Notes: a model not told the origin generated them from the sequence alone. A stretch of 64,000 nt of DNA from Thermoanaerobacterium sp. CMT5567-10 (GCF_030534315.2 NZ_CP130558.2:62001-126000), one strand, 5' to 3'. Counted from the stretch's first letter, positions 46,886-56,919 are shown. Numbers and translations: made by a program.

Positions 46886-46908
46886 AAGAGTGGGATTTCC
46901 CACTCTTT
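46886..46908 (+). terminator. Terminator-like hairpin in the polC-rimP gap
   Basis: AAGAGTGGG pairs with CCCACTCTT through an ATTT loop, giving 9 bp. The T-run after it is short (TTT CG TATT), so termination may be partial. It lies downstream of the likely rimP promoter as well as after polC, and could therefore act both as polC terminator and as leader attenuator. Confidence 0.65.
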
Positions 46909-46973
46909 CGTATTATATAATTGTATTTTTTACACAAAATTAATTAAGGATATAAGATAAGGAGGTAATTAGA

Positions 46974-47429
46974 TTGTCGAAAATTGAAGAGCTGACAAGA
47001 AATCTTGTTGCTCCTGCTATAGAGAAAAACAATTTTGAATTGGTTGATGTTGAATACAAAAAGGAAGGTAACAATTGGTATTTAAGAGTTTATATAGATA
47101 AGGATGGGGGAGTTAGTTTAGACGACTGTCAAATAATTAGTGAGTATCTTAGTGAAAAGCTTGATGAAGTGGATCCAATAGAAAATAGCTACATACTTGA
47201 AGTATCATCACCTGGTATAGATAGACCATTAAAGACCCAGAGAGATTTTGATAAATTTAAAGGCAGTTTAGTTGAAGTTTCATTATATCAGCCAATAGAT
47301 AAAAAGAAAAAGTATGAAGGGGAGCTTGTGGGATTAATTAATGACAAAGTAGTAATAACAGATAATGGTGAAAGAAGAGAGTTTGATATTAAAGATATAA
47401 GTTTAGTTAAGCCTGTAATTAAATTTTGA
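46974..47429 (+). CDS. rimP: Ribosome maturation factor RimP
   Basis: RimP assists 30S assembly. The 151-aa protein shows FELVDVEYKKEGNNWYLRVY and DDCQIISEYLSEKLDE, then the SSPGIDRPLKTQRDFDKFKG motif that marks the family. The TTG start follows AAGGAGGTAATTAGA. It is the first gene of the conserved rimP-nusA-ylxR-ylxQ-infB-rbfA operon. Confidence 0.96.
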   Translation: MSKIEELTRNLVAPAIEKNNFELVDVEYKKEGNNWYLRVYIDKDGGVSLDDCQIISEYLSEKLDEVDPIENSYILEVSSPGIDRPLKTQRDFDKFKGSLVEVSLYQPIDKKKKYEGELVGLINDKVVITDNGERREFDIKDISLVKPVIKF

Positions 47430-47447
47430 ATTGAAGGAGGGAGATTA

Positions 47448-48485
47448 ATGAATAGTGAATTTATTGAGGCACTTGATCAAATTTGTAAAGATAAAGGTAT
47501 CCCTAAAGACACGATGTTTGAAGCAATCGAAGCTGCTTTAGTTTCAGCATATAAAAAAAATTATGGAACTGCTCAGAATGTAAAAGTAAAAATGGACAGA
47601 GAAACTGGCGATGTTAAAGTTTATGCACAAAAAACTGTTGTTGAGAATGTTTATAATGATTTACTCGAAATAAGTTTAGAAGATGCTCAAAAGTTAAGTA
47701 AAAAATATCAAGTTGGTGATGTCGTTGATATCGAAGTTACACCAAAATCTTTTGGCAGAATAGCAGCTCAAAATGCGAAACAAGTTGTTGTTCAGAGAAT
47801 AAGAGAAGCAGAACGTGGCATAGTATATGAAGATTTCTTGAGTAAAGAATCAGAGATTGTAACTGGAATAGTAGAAAGAATTGAAAGAAAAAACGTACTG
47901 GTGGATTTAGGGAAAGCCGAAGCGACATTGACACCGAATGAACAGATACCAAATGAGACTTATAATCATGGAGACAGAATAAAAGTTTATATAGTCGAAG
48001 TAAAAAAGACAACAAAAGGGCCACAAATACTGATTTCTCGTTCACATCCTGGCCTTGTAAAAAGACTTTTTGAAATGGAAGTGCCAGAATTACAGCAAGG
48101 AATTGTGGAAATACGCAGTATATCAAGAGAACCAGGTTCAAGAACCAAAATGGCTGTATACACGAAAGATGAGAATGTAGATCCAGTGGGTTCTTGTGTT
48201 GGATATAAAGGTGCTAGGGTACAAGCGGTTGTAAATGAGTTGAAAGGTGAAAAAATAGATATTGTAAAGTGGAGCTCAAAACCACAAGAATTTGTGACTA
48301 ATGCTTTGAGTCCGGCAAAAGTTTTAAGTATAGATATTGATGAAAAAGAAAAAATAGCCAGAGTTGTTGTTCCCGATTATCAGCTTTCTCTTGCGATTGG
48401 CAAAGAGGGACAGAATGTAAGACTGGCTGCTAAATTAACAGGATGGAAAATTGATATAACAAGTGAATCTGCGTCCAAATCTTAA
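47448..48485 (+). CDS. nusA: Transcription termination/antitermination factor NusA
   Basis: NusA binds RNA polymerase and modulates pausing, termination and antitermination. Domain order is the N-terminal polymerase-binding domain (1-125), S1 (about 130-200, with VDLGKAEATLTPNEQIP), KH1 (VGSCVGYKGARVQAVVNEL) and KH2 (LAIGKEGQNVRLAAKLTGWK). It ends at 345 aa, lacking the C-terminal acidic repeats of E. coli NusA, which is normal for Firmicutes. The ATG follows AAGGAGGGA. Confidence 0.97.
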   Translation: MNSEFIEALDQICKDKGIPKDTMFEAIEAALVSAYKKNYGTAQNVKVKMDRETGDVKVYAQKTVVENVYNDLLEISLEDAQKLSKKYQVGDVVDIEVTPKSFGRIAAQNAKQVVVQRIREAERGIVYEDFLSKESEIVTGIVERIERKNVLVDLGKAEATLTPNEQIPNETYNHGDRIKVYIVEVKKTTKGPQILISRSHPGLVKRLFEMEVPELQQGIVEIRSISREPGSRTKMAVYTKDENVDPVGSCVGYKGARVQAVVNELKGEKIDIVKWSSKPQEFVTNALSPAKVLSIDIDEKEKIARVVVPDYQLSLAIGKEGQNVRLAAKLTGWKIDITSESASKS

Positions 48486-48501
48486 TGTCGGGGTGGTGAA
48501 T

Positions 48502-48771
48502 ATGAAGGCAAAAAAAATTCCTATGCGAATGTGCCTTGGTTGTCAAGAGATGAAACCAAAAAAAGAACTATTGAGAATAGTCAAAAAAGCTCATAGCAAT
48601 GATATCCAAGTTGATCTTACAGGAAAGATGTCAGGAAGAGGTTGCTATATATGTAAAAACATTGATTGTCTTGAAAAGGCTTTAAAGTCAAAAAAAATAG
48701 AAAGAGCATTAGAAACTTCGCTGACTGAAGATATTATTGAGCAAATGAGAAAAGAGGTTTCAAATGAATAA
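48502..48771 (+). CDS. ylxR: YlxR family RNA-binding protein (RnpM)
   Basis: An 89-aa DUF448 protein. PMRMCLGCQEMKPKKELLRI and GRGCYICKN are the family motifs around a basic RNA-binding surface. YlxR has been reported to bind RNase P RNA and modulate it in B. subtilis (RnpM). The start ATG at 48502 follows GGGGTGGTG, just after the nusA stop. It overlaps the ylxQ start by eight bases. Confidence 0.93.
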   Translation: MKAKKIPMRMCLGCQEMKPKKELLRIVKKAHSNDIQVDLTGKMSGRGCYICKNIDCLEKALKSKKIERALETSLTEDIIEQMRKEVSNE

Positions 48772-49084
48772 ATTTTATTCAATGTTGGGATTGTGCAGAA
48801 AGGCTGGCAAGTTATTAGCTGGAAGTTTTGGAGTTGAAAAAGGTGTTGTCAATTTAAAGGTTTGTTTAGTTGTAATATCTGCAGATGCTTCCGATAACAC
48901 AAAGAAAAAATTTATAAATTTATGTAATAGCAAGAATATTCCCTATTTAATAGTAGGAAATAAAGAAGATATAGGGAAAAGTATAGGGAAAGGTGATACA
49001 GCAGTAATTGGCATTACAGATGTTAATCTATCCAACAAATTAATAATTGAAGCAGAGGAGGTTCTAACTAATGGAGGTGAATAA
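48764..49084 (+). CDS. ylxQ: L7Ae-family kink-turn RNA-binding protein YlxQ
   Basis: This is a 106-aa member of the L7Ae/L30e/YbxF fold, which binds kink-turn [23 protein letters not shown] is the typical start, with [16 protein letters not shown] in the middle. It is located between ylxR and infB as in Bacillus. The cellular RNA target is not known. Its end overlaps the ribosome site of infB. Confidence 0.92.
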   Translation: MNKFYSMLGLCRKAGKLLAGSFGVEKGVVNLKVCLVVISADASDNTKKKFINLCNSKNIPYLIVGNKEDIGKSIGKGDTAVIGITDVNLSNKLIIEAEEVLTNGGE

Positions 49085-49085
49085 A

Positions 49086-51131
49086 ATGTCAAAAACTAGA
49101 GTTTATGAATTAGCGAAAGAATTAAAATTAACTAGTAAAGAATTGATATCAAAGCTTAATGACTTAGACATTAATGTAAAAAACCATATGAGTACTTTAG
49201 AAGACGATGAAGTAAGTTTAGTAATAGATTTGTTAACCGAAAAGGAAGAAACAGAAACAGATGATTTATTAGATGAATATGAAGAAATCAATGAAAAACC
49301 TTCAAAAAAATCTACAAAGAAACAGAAGAAATCTGATAGCAAAAAAGCTAAAGAAAGTAACATGAATGTACAGCAGAATGATACGGTTAAGATAATATCA
49401 ATACCTGCCTTTATTACTGTTAAAGAGCTATCTGAAAAAATGAAAATAAACCCATCAGACATCATTAAAAAATTAATATCAAGAGGAATAATGGTGACAA
49501 TAAATCAACAAATAGATTACGAAAATGCATCACAAATTGCTGAAGAATATGGCTTTTTACTAGAAAAAAAAGAAGATAACGAAGATAATCTTGAGATTAT
49601 AGATAAAGAAGACGATGAAAAAGATCTACTTCCTAGACCACCTGTTATAACAGTTATGGGACATGTAGATCATGGAAAAACCTCTTTATTGGATGCGATC
49701 AGGAAAACAAATGTTACTCAGCGTGAGGCAGGTGGAATAACGCAGCATATTGGTGCATCTGTAGTAGAAATAAATGGAAAAAAAGTTGTGTTTTTAGATA
49801 CACCTGGACATGAAGCATTTACAGCAATGAGAGCAAGAGGCGCTAGTGTTACAGATATTGCAGTGCTAGTTGTTGCTGCAGATGATGGTGTAATGCCTCA
49901 AACGATAGAAGCAATCAATCATGCAAAAGCTGCTAATGTTCCTATAATTGTTGCAATAAACAAAATAGACAAACCGAATGCAAATCCAGACAGAGTAAAA
50001 CAAGAATTAGTTGAACATGGCTTAGTACCTGAAGATTGGGGTGGCAATACAATCTGTGTCAATGTTTCAGCACAGAAAAATATAGGACTTGACGATTTAT
50101 TGGAAATGATATTATTAGAAGCGGAAATGTTAGAGTTAAAAGCTAATCCAAATAGGCCAGCTAGAGGGACTATAATAGAAGCACAACTTGATAAAAATAG
50201 AGGTCCTATTGCTACAGTTTTAGTCCAAAAAGGAACCCTTAAGACAGGAGATGTAATAATCGCTGGAACAGCTTATGGCAAAGTAAGAGCCATGTTTGAT
50301 GATAAAGGGAGAAAAGTAAAAAAAGCAACACCGTCAATTCCTGTTGAGGTTTTGGGTTTATCAGATGTTCCAAAAGCAGGTGACATACTAGTAGTATTGG
50401 ATGATGAGAAAAAAGCTCGGTCAATTGCAGAAAAACGCAAAGAAAAGTACAGAGAAGAAGAAATAATGCAAAAGCAAAAAATATCACTTGATGAATTGTT
50501 TAATCAAATAAAAGAGGGTAATGTCAAAGAACTTAATATTATTCTAAAAGCTGATGTTCAGGGTTCTGTGGAGGCCTTAAAAAATTCTATTGAGCAATTA
50601 AGCAATGATGATGTAAGACTTAGAGTTATTCATGGAGCAGTAGGAGCTATTACTGAAACAGATGTTATGTTTGCTTCTGCTTCTAATGCTATAATAATAG
50701 GTTTCAATGTAAGACCTGACAGTAAAGCTAAATCTCTGGCTGAAAAAGAAAAAGTCGATATAAGGCTCTATAGAATAATTTATGACGCTATAGATGATTT
50801 AAAAGCAGCAATGAAAGGTATGCTAGAGCCAGAATTCAGGGAGAAAGAGTTAGGCAAAGCTGAAGTTAGAGCTGTATTTAGAGTTCCTAATGTAGGAAAT
50901 GTGGCAGGATGTTACGTTATAGAGGGAAAAATAATTCGAAATGCAAATATAAGAGTTGTAAGAGATGGCATAGTGATTTTCGAAGGAAAGATATCTTCTC
51001 TGAAGAGGTTTAAAGACGATGTAAAAGAAGTACAGTCTGGATTTGAATGTGGAATTGGCATAGAAAGATTTAATGATATTAAAGAAGGTGATGTGCTTGA
51101 AGCATATCAGATGGAAGAAATACCCCGCTGA
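49086..51131 (+). CDS. infB: Translation initiation factor IF-2
   Basis: IF-2 is the GTPase that brings fMet-tRNA to the start codon and promotes subunit joining. Two IF2-N motifs flank a Lys/Ser-rich linker: an N-terminal one ([19 protein letters not shown]) and one at about 105-155. The G domain has G1 [17 protein letters not shown] (G3) and NKIDK (G4), followed by the barrel and IF2 C-terminal domains. The length is 681 aa from the ATG at 49086, after GGAGGTGAATAA. Confidence 0.97.
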   Translation: MSKTRVYELAKELKLTSKELISKLNDLDINVKNHMSTLEDDEVSLVIDLLTEKEETETDDLLDEYEEINEKPSKKSTKKQKKSDSKKAKESNMNVQQNDTVKIISIPAFITVKELSEKMKINPSDIIKKLISRGIMVTINQQIDYENASQIAEEYGFLLEKKEDNEDNLEIIDKEDDEKDLLPRPPVITVMGHVDHGKTSLLDAIRKTNVTQREAGGITQHIGASVVEINGKKVVFLDTPGHEAFTAMRARGASVTDIAVLVVAADDGVMPQTIEAINHAKAANVPIIVAINKIDKPNANPDRVKQELVEHGLVPEDWGGNTICVNVSAQKNIGLDDLLEMILLEAEMLELKANPNRPARGTIIEAQLDKNRGPIATVLVQKGTLKTGDVIIAGTAYGKVRAMFDDKGRKVKKATPSIPVEVLGLSDVPKAGDILVVLDDEKKARSIAEKRKEKYREEEIMQKQKISLDELFNQIKEGNVKELNIILKADVQGSVEALKNSIEQLSNDDVRLRVIHGAVGAITETDVMFASASNAIIIGFNVRPDSKAKSLAEKEKVDIRLYRIIYDAIDDLKAAMKGMLEPEFREKELGKAEVRAVFRVPNVGNVAGCYVIEGKIIRNANIRVVRDGIVIFEGKISSLKRFKDDVKEVQSGFECGIGIERFNDIKEGDVLEAYQMEEIPR

Positions 51132-51145
51132 AAGGATGAATAAAA

Positions 51146-51505
51146 ATGCAGTACAGAAGTGGACGATTATCGGAGGAAATAAAAAAAGAAGTAAGTAAAA
51201 TGATCTTTGAAGAAATAAAAGACCCTAGAATCAGTAATATGACAAGTATAACGGATATTGAAGTTACAAAAGATTTAAGATATGCAAAAGTTTATATTAG
51301 CGTTTACGGCAATGATGATGAGAAAAAAAGTACTTTAGAAGGGTTAAAGAACGCAACAGGTTTTATAAGGCATGAACTCGGCAAAAGAATTAAATTAAAA
51401 TATATTCCTGAATTGATATTTGAAATAGATAACTCGATAGAATATGGCGCACACATTTCAAAGATATTGAAAGACTTAAATAAACAAGAGAGTGAAGACA
51501 AATGA
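51146..51505 (+). CDS. rbfA: 30S ribosome-binding factor RbfA
   Basis: RbfA is a KH-like cold-shock factor for 16S rRNA 5' maturation. The 119-aa protein shows RLSEEIKKEVSKMIFEEIKD, the DPRI motif, and VTKDLRYAKVYISVYG. The ATG follows GAAAGGATGAATAAA. Its TGA overlaps the next ATG (ATGA). In B. subtilis ylxP lies between infB and rbfA; it is absent here. Confidence 0.95.
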   Translation: MQYRSGRLSEEIKKEVSKMIFEEIKDPRISNMTSITDIEVTKDLRYAKVYISVYGNDDEKKSTLEGLKNATGFIRHELGKRIKLKYIPELIFEIDNSIEYGAHISKILKDLNKQESEDK

Positions 51506-52455
51506 TTTTAAATGACATATTAGATTCCATAAATGAAGCGAAAGAAATAGTTGCCGTAACACATGTATCACCAGATGGCGATGGCATTGGATGTATTACT
51601 GCCTTATATAAAGCAATGAAGAAATTGAATAAGGATATATCTATATTCATCGATGATGTTGTACCTGATATTTATAAGTTCATACCGTATACAGATAAAA
51701 TCACAAGACCCATCAATAAAAAGGCAGACTTACTAATAGCAGTAGATTGTGCAGATGCTGAGAGAATGGGAAGTGGAAGAGAATTATTAAAAGTAGTTCC
51801 TAAATCAATAAATATAGATCATCATGTGTCAAATACTTTGTACGCTAATATGAATTATGTCGATACAAATGCAGCTTCATCAGCAGAGATTGTTTATCAG
51901 TTAATAAAAATACTAGGTATTGATTTAGATCAAGAAATAGCAGAAAGTTTATATGTAGGCGTTGTTACAGACACAGGAAATTTTATGTATAGTTCAACAA
52001 CATCATTTACTCATGAAGTTGCTGGTGATTTAATAAATAACGGGGTTTCTGTAAGCAAAATTTCTGATATAATTTTTCACAACATAAAATACAGCAAACT
52101 AAAATTAATAAGCAAAGCTATAGATAAATTGGAACTTTATTTTAACAAAAAAGTCGCATATATGGAATTAAAAAAAGAAGATTTTATAGAAACGGGAACA
52201 AATATCTCAGATGTTGAAAATATCATCAATTTCGGAAGAGATATAGATGGTGTAGAAGTTGCGGTTATGTTAGTAGAGAAAGATGGTTTGGTAAAGGGAA
52301 GTTTAAGGTCAAAAAGTTATGTAGATGTAAATAAAGTTGCTAAAGAATTTAACGGTGGTGGACACGTTAGAGCATCGGGATTTTTAAAAAATAGCAGTAT
52401 AAATGAAGTAAAAAATAAAGTCTTAGAATTAATAAAAAATGAGCTAAATGAGTGA
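51502..52455 (+). CDS. nrnA: DHH/DHHA1 phosphoesterase, NrnA-type oligoribonuclease/pAp phosphatase
   Basis: NrnA degrades nano-RNAs and dephosphorylates pAp; relatives also hydrolyse cyclic dinucleotide products such as pApA and pGpG. DHH motifs are H21 with D25/D27 (VTHVSPDGDGIG), VDCAD, and IDHHVSNT. The DHHA1 domain has GGGHVRASGF. The length is 317 aa. It is inserted between rbfA and truB, an arrangement common in clostridia, and is coupled to rbfA by ATGA. Exact substrate preference cannot be read from sequence. Confidence 0.92.
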   Translation: MILNDILDSINEAKEIVAVTHVSPDGDGIGCITALYKAMKKLNKDISIFIDDVVPDIYKFIPYTDKITRPINKKADLLIAVDCADAERMGSGRELLKVVPKSINIDHHVSNTLYANMNYVDTNAASSAEIVYQLIKILGIDLDQEIAESLYVGVVTDTGNFMYSSTTSFTHEVAGDLINNGVSVSKISDIIFHNIKYSKLKLISKAIDKLELYFNKKVAYMELKKEDFIETGTNISDVENIINFGRDIDGVEVAVMLVEKDGLVKGSLRSKSYVDVNKVAKEFNGGGHVRASGFLKNSSINEVKNKVLELIKNELNE

Positions 52456-52461
52456 TATTAT

Positions 52462-53331
52462 ATGGATGGATTTTTAAATGTATTAAAACCACCTGGTATG
52501 ACGTCGCATGATGTTGTATCTTTTTTGAGGAAAAAATTTAATATAAAAAAGATAGGACATCTTGGGACACTTGACCCAGGAGCAGCTGGCGTCTTGCCTA
52601 TATGTATTGGAAAAGCGACTAAATTATCCCAGTATGTAGTATCACAAAGCAAGACTTACAGGGCAGAGATAACTTTTGGATTTTCAACAGACAGTATTGA
52701 CAAGTTTGGAAACATAACAGAAGTAACACCTGTAAAAATTTTTACCATTGATAGAATACAAGAGGTTCTAACGAAATTTAAAGGTGATATTTTACAGGTA
52801 CCACCTATTTATTCTGCAAAAAAAATCAATGGAAAAAAACTTTATGAATATGCGAGAGAAGGCAAAAATATTGAAATTAAAGCTTCGCCAATAACCATAT
52901 ATGATATAAAGCTTGTATCATATGATATACCATACAGAATAATGTTTGATGTAAAGTGCTCAAAAGGCACATATATAAGAGCTCTTGTAAGAGATGTTTG
53001 TGATAAACTTAATATCGCAGGATATATGTCTATGCTGGTTAGAATAAATGTTGGGCCATTTTCTCTAGAAAATTCATATACATTAGAAGATATTAAGACT
53101 GATAAATACAAAATGATTGAAATGAGTAATATTTTGCCATTTCCAGATATTCACCTTAATAATCTTGACTACAAAAAAATAATACATGGAAACCCGATAG
53201 AAAACAATTATTTAGACGTGCATTCTAATTTTGTTAAACTGTATAATCCAGATAATTTGTTTATTGGTATTGGCAAAGTAGGTAGTTCTAAGATATATGT
53301 TGAAAGATTATTATTTGGAGCTGATGACTAA
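52462..53331 (+). CDS. truB: tRNA pseudouridine-55 synthase
   Basis: TruB makes pseudouridine 55 in the T-loop of tRNAs. The catalytic aspartate is in GHLGTLDPGAAGVLPICIGK. SKTYRAEITFGFSTDSID and CSKGTYIRALVRDV are the other hallmarks. The length is 289 aa, including a short PUA-like tail. It starts six bases after nrnA and abuts ribF directly. Confidence 0.97.
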   Translation: MDGFLNVLKPPGMTSHDVVSFLRKKFNIKKIGHLGTLDPGAAGVLPICIGKATKLSQYVVSQSKTYRAEITFGFSTDSIDKFGNITEVTPVKIFTIDRIQEVLTKFKGDILQVPPIYSAKKINGKKLYEYAREGKNIEIKASPITIYDIKLVSYDIPYRIMFDVKCSKGTYIRALVRDVCDKLNIAGYMSMLVRINVGPFSLENSYTLEDIKTDKYKMIEMSNILPFPDIHLNNLDYKKIIHGNPIENNYLDVHSNFVKLYNPDNLFIGIGKVGSSKIYVERLLFGADD

Positions 53332-54264
53332 TTGGTAATACTCGATGAATATAACATAAAAAAGTATAATGATAAAAAGGTGATCGCTCTTGGAAATTTT
53401 GATGGAATTCATCTTGGACATCAAGAATTAATAAAAAAAGCCATTGAATTATCTAAGATTAACAATATGTCAAGCTCTGTTTTTACGTTCAGACAGCATA
53501 CAATGAAGACGATACGTAAAAAAAATTTCCCTAAACTTTTAATAACTAATAGAAAAAAATTAGAGGAATTCTCTAAGTTTATGCTCGATTATGTCATAAT
53601 TTTTGACTTTAATAAAGATTTTTCATTACTACCGCCTGAAAATTTTATTAAGGATATTCTCATCGACAAATTAAATATGAAAATTGCTATAGTAGGGGAA
53701 AATTATAGATTTGGTTATAAAGCCAGTGGTGATATTCAATTGCTTAAGAGTTTTTCTAAAATTTATAATTACATAGTTGAAGTCATTGAACCTGTAAAGT
53801 TGAATGAAATCATAATTAGCAGCAGTTATATACGCTCTTTGATTCAAGAAGGTAAAATTGAAGAAGCCAACAAGTGTCTTGGAAGATATTTCAGCTTAGA
53901 AGGTTATGTCATTAGCGGGAGAAAAGTAGGGAGAAAGCTAGGATTTCCAACTGCAAATATAAGTATTGATAGAGATTATATCATTCCTTTAAATGGTGTA
54001 TATCTAACAAGAGTAAAAATACTTAATAAATATTTTTTAGGTATAACGAACGTTGGTATTAATCCTACTTTTAATGTCAATAACTTGTCTGTAGAAACAT
54101 ACATAGTAGATTTTAATGAAAATATTTATGGTATGTTTATAGAAGTTGAATTTATTAAGCGCATACGGGATGAAATAAAATTTAATAGTGAAGAAGAACT
54201 CATAGAACAGATGAAAAAAGATTATGTATTTGCAAAATCTCATAAATATATTTTACATAATTAA
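53332..54264 (+). CDS. ribF: Bifunctional riboflavin kinase / FMN adenylyltransferase
   Basis: RibF makes FMN and then FAD from riboflavin. The N-terminal nucleotidyltransferase has ALGNFDGIHLGHQELI and VGENYRFGYKASGD. The C-terminal kinase has GRKVGRKLGFPTANIS. The length is 310 aa. The likely TTG start immediately follows the truB stop; the GGAG before it is 11 bases away, so initiation is probably coupled to truB. The promoter for rpsO lies inside its last codons. Confidence 0.96.
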   Translation: MVILDEYNIKKYNDKKVIALGNFDGIHLGHQELIKKAIELSKINNMSSSVFTFRQHTMKTIRKKNFPKLLITNRKKLEEFSKFMLDYVIIFDFNKDFSLLPPENFIKDILIDKLNMKIAIVGENYRFGYKASGDIQLLKSFSKIYNYIVEVIEPVKLNEIIISSSYIRSLIQEGKIEEANKCLGRYFSLEGYVISGRKVGRKLGFPTANISIDRDYIIPLNGVYLTRVKILNKYFLGITNVGINPTFNVNNLSVETYIVDFNENIYGMFIEVEFIKRIRDEIKFNSEEELIEQMKKDYVFAKSHKYILHN

Positions 54265-54280
54265 ATTTTTATGATAAAAT
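54252..54280 (+). promoter_or_regulatory. Promoter for rpsO, extended -10
   Basis: TTTACA at 54252-54257 (5 of 6), 17-base spacer, TAAAAT at 54275-54280 (5 of 6) with TG at 54272-54273. The -35 lies within the last codons of ribF. Predicted transcripts begin near 54287, giving an 80-base leader that contains the hairpin at 54295-54339. Confidence 0.65.
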
Positions 54281-54294
54281 TATATCCGTAATTA

Positions 54295-54339
54295 CCATAG
54301 CTTTGATATACGTTCACCGGCGTTATCAATGCTATTTGG
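54295..54339 (+). promoter_or_regulatory. Long structured leader of rpsO
   Basis: ATAGC (54297-54301) and TTGATA (54303-54308) pair with TATCAA (54324-54329) and GCTAT (54331-54335), leaving a single T-T mismatch. ACG/CGT extends the stem towards an 8-base loop (TTCACCGG), and CC/GG can extend the base across a TT bulge. There is no T-run, so it is not a terminator. It ends about 13 bases before the ribosome site. S15 autoregulates through leader structures in several bacteria, so this is a candidate S15-binding element. Confidence 0.65.
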
Positions 54340-54364
54340 CGAATTTAAAAGCGGAGGTGAAATC

Positions 54365-54631
54365 ATGTTAGACAAAGAAAGAAAAAATGAAATTATTGCA
54401 CAAAACAGAATTCATGAGAAAGATACTGGTTCTCCAGAAGTTCAGATTGCATTACTTACTGAGAGAATTAATTCTTTGAATGAACATTTAAAGGTTCATA
54501 AAAAAGATCATCATTCAAGACGTGGCTTGCTTAAGATGGTTGGTCAAAGAAGAGGATTATTAAATTATCTAATGAAGAAGGATATGGACAGGTACCGTGC
54601 CATCGTTGAAAAGTTAGATTTAAGAAAATAG
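54365..54631 (+). CDS. rpsO: 30S ribosomal protein S15
   Basis: S15 is a primary 16S rRNA-binding protein, 88 aa here. [39 protein letters not shown] and [12 protein letters not shown] are universal motifs. The ATG at 54365 follows GCGGAGGTGAAATC. A strong terminator separates it from pnp, so pnp probably has its own start or depends on read-through. Confidence 0.98.
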   Translation: MLDKERKNEIIAQNRIHEKDTGSPEVQIALLTERINSLNEHLKVHKKDHHSRRGLLKMVGQRRGLLNYLMKKDMDRYRAIVEKLDLRK

Positions 54632-54654
54632 AGCGGGTAACCTCGCTCTTTTTT
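54630..54654 (+). terminator. Intrinsic terminator after rpsO
   Basis: AGAGCG pairs with CGCTCT around GGTAACCT (loop, or loop plus weak extra pairs) and is followed by TTTTT to 54654. It begins on the last bases of the rpsO stop codon. Confidence 0.88.
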
Positions 54655-54709
54655 CTGTATTAAAGCTTTTGTTTATGAAAAAATATATTAAGGATGAAAG
54701 GAGGATAAT

Positions 54710-56812
54710 ATGGAAAGAAATTTCGAACTTGATCTTGCTGGGAAAAAATTAATAGTCCAAACTGGAAAACTGGCACAACTAGCTAATGGTAGTGCACTTG
54801 TCAGATATGGTGATACTGTGGTATTAGTGACGGCTTGCGCTTCAAAAGAGCCAAGGGAAGGCATTGATTTTTTCCCGTTAAGTGTTGATTATGAAGAGAG
54901 GCTGTATTCTGTAGGTAAAATACCAGGAGGTTTTATTAAACGAGAAGGTAAACCTACAGAAAAAGCTATTTTAACATCAAGACTAATAGACAGACCTATA
55001 AGGCCATTGTTTCCTCATGGTTATAGAAATGATGTACAAGTTATTGCTACTGTTTTATCTGTTGATCCTGATGTACAGCCAGAAATTGTTGCTATGATAG
55101 GGTCGTCGGTTGCATTATCTATATCAGACATTCCGTTTAATGGCCCTACGGGTTCAGTGTCAGTAGCACTAGTTGACGGAAAATTTATAATTAATCCTGA
55201 TTTGGCTACAAGGGAAAAAAGCGATCTTCATTTGACTGTTTCTGGTACAAAAGACGCTATTATGATGGTTGAAGCAGGTGCTAATGAAGTTCCTGAGGAA
55301 GTAATGTTAGATGCAATTATGTACGCTCATGAGTACATAAAGAAAATAGTAGAGTTTATAGAAGGTATTGTAAAAGAAGTAGGACTTCCTAAAGCGGAGG
55401 TAACTATACATGAAATAGACAGTAATTTAGAACATCTTGTAAGAGAATTTGCAACAGAAAAAATATATAATGCACTTAGGACAGAGGAAAAAAAGGAAAG
55501 AAATGATAACATAGACAAAGTAGAAGAAGAAGTACTAGAGCATTTTAAAGATGAGTATCCAGACAACCTTGCTGATATCGATGAGGTCCTATACACAATC
55601 ACAAAAGAACAAATGCGAAAAATGATCACTGAAGAAAAAATAAGAGTAGATGGAAGAGGACTTGATGATATAAGGCCTATAACTTGCGATGTGGGAGTTT
55701 TGCCTAGGACACATGGTTCAGCAGTCTTTACTCGTGGACAAACACAGGTGATGACAGTCGCAACATTAGGACCGCTTGGAGATATACAAATATTAGATGG
55801 CTTAGGTGATGAAGAATCCAAGCGATATATGCATCATTATAATTTTCCTCCTTATAGTGTTGGTGAAACAAGACCATTAAGAGGGCCCGGAAGAAGAGAA
55901 ATTGGACATGGTGCGTTAGCAGAAAGAGCACTGGAGCCTATGATACCATCCGAAGAAGAGTTTCCATATACAATAAGATTAGTATCGGAGGTGCTAAGTT
56001 CAAACGGCTCTACTTCTCAAGCAAGTGTATGCGGAAGTACGTTGGCACTTATGGATGCTGGTGTCCCGATTAAAGCACCTGTTGCAGGTGTTGCTATGGG
56101 ACTTATTAAAGAGGGTGAAACTGTATCGATTCTGACAGACATACAAGGAATAGAAGATTTTCTTGGTGACATGGATTTTAAAGTGGCTGGTACCGAAAAA
56201 GGAATAACAGCAATTCAAATGGATATAAAAATTGCTGGTATTGATCGCAACATTCTATCAGCAGCACTAGAAAAAGCACGAAAAGGTAGACTTTTTATTT
56301 TGAATAAAATGTTAGAAACAATAAAAGAACCTAGAAAAGAATTATCTCCTTATGCTCCAAGAATAATTAGCTTAAATGTAGACCCTGAAAAAATAAGAGA
56401 TATAATTGGAGCCGGTGGTAAAACAATAAATAAAATAATTGCAGATACGGGTGTTAAAATAGACATAGAAGATGATGGACGAGTGTTTATATCATCAACT
56501 GACTTAAAAGCTGGCGAAAAAGCCAAAATGATCATTGAAGCAATAACAAAAAATGTAGAAGTTGGTGCAATATATTTAGGAAAGGTTACTAGAATTGCTT
56601 CATTTGGTGCATTTGTCGAGATTGCACCCGGTAAAGAAGGATTAGTGCATATTTCAAAACTAGATAAAAAACATGTAAATAAAGTTGAAGATGTTGTAAA
56701 CATAGGAGATGAAATTTTAGTAAAAGTAACTGAGATTGATAAACAAGGACGAATAAATTTATCAAGGAAAGATGCTTTGCCAGACGAATCTAAAAATGAC
56801 AAGGAAGTGTAA
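54710..56812 (+). CDS. pnp: Polyribonucleotide nucleotidyltransferase (PNPase)
   Basis: PNPase degrades RNA 3' to 5' by phosphorolysis and can add tails. There are two RNase PH domains: first [20 protein letters not shown], second [19 protein letters not shown] with [17 protein letters not shown] domain ([20 protein letters not shown]) and an S1 domain ([19 protein letters not shown]) finish it. The length is 700 aa. The ATG follows AAAGGAGGATAAT. Confidence 0.97.
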   Translation: MERNFELDLAGKKLIVQTGKLAQLANGSALVRYGDTVVLVTACASKEPREGIDFFPLSVDYEERLYSVGKIPGGFIKREGKPTEKAILTSRLIDRPIRPLFPHGYRNDVQVIATVLSVDPDVQPEIVAMIGSSVALSISDIPFNGPTGSVSVALVDGKFIINPDLATREKSDLHLTVSGTKDAIMMVEAGANEVPEEVMLDAIMYAHEYIKKIVEFIEGIVKEVGLPKAEVTIHEIDSNLEHLVREFATEKIYNALRTEEKKERNDNIDKVEEEVLEHFKDEYPDNLADIDEVLYTITKEQMRKMITEEKIRVDGRGLDDIRPITCDVGVLPRTHGSAVFTRGQTQVMTVATLGPLGDIQILDGLGDEESKRYMHHYNFPPYSVGETRPLRGPGRREIGHGALAERALEPMIPSEEEFPYTIRLVSEVLSSNGSTSQASVCGSTLALMDAGVPIKAPVAGVAMGLIKEGETVSILTDIQGIEDFLGDMDFKVAGTEKGITAIQMDIKIAGIDRNILSAALEKARKGRLFILNKMLETIKEPRKELSPYAPRIISLNVDPEKIRDIIGAGGKTINKIIADTGVKIDIEDDGRVFISSTDLKAGEKAKMIIEAITKNVEVGAIYLGKVTRIASFGAFVEIAPGKEGLVHISKLDKKHVNKVEDVVNIGDEILVKVTEIDKQGRINLSRKDALPDESKNDKEV

Positions 56813-56815
56813 AAT

Positions 56816-56844
56816 GCATAAACCACTTATGGTTTATGTTTTTT
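56816..56844 (+). terminator. Intrinsic terminator after pnp
   Basis: CATAAACC (56817-56824) pairs with GGTTTATG (56831-56838) around ACTTAT, followed by six T. It starts four bases after the pnp stop. Confidence 0.92.
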
Positions 56845-56868
56845 ATTTAATAAAAATGTAATATATGT

Positions 56869-56916
56869 TAACACCATCTAATAAAATTTAGTAAGAAAAT
56901 AGATAAGGTGGTGTTA
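56869..56916 (+). promoter_or_regulatory. Inverted repeat that can cover the deacetylase ribosome site
   Basis: TAACACCA (56869-56876) is exactly complementary to TGGTGTTA (56909-56916), separated by 32 AT-rich bases. The right arm contains most of the AAGGTGGTG ribosome site of the following gene. If transcription starts upstream of the left arm, the mRNA could hide its own ribosome site. TTAACA (56868-56873) within the left arm also resembles a -35, which is an alternative explanation. Confidence 0.45.
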
Positions 56917-56919
56917 GCA

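Noticed and set aside
55327-55821. Minus-strand open frame inside pnp
   Set aside because: Serine-rich antisense shadow of the PNPase gene with no supporting signal.
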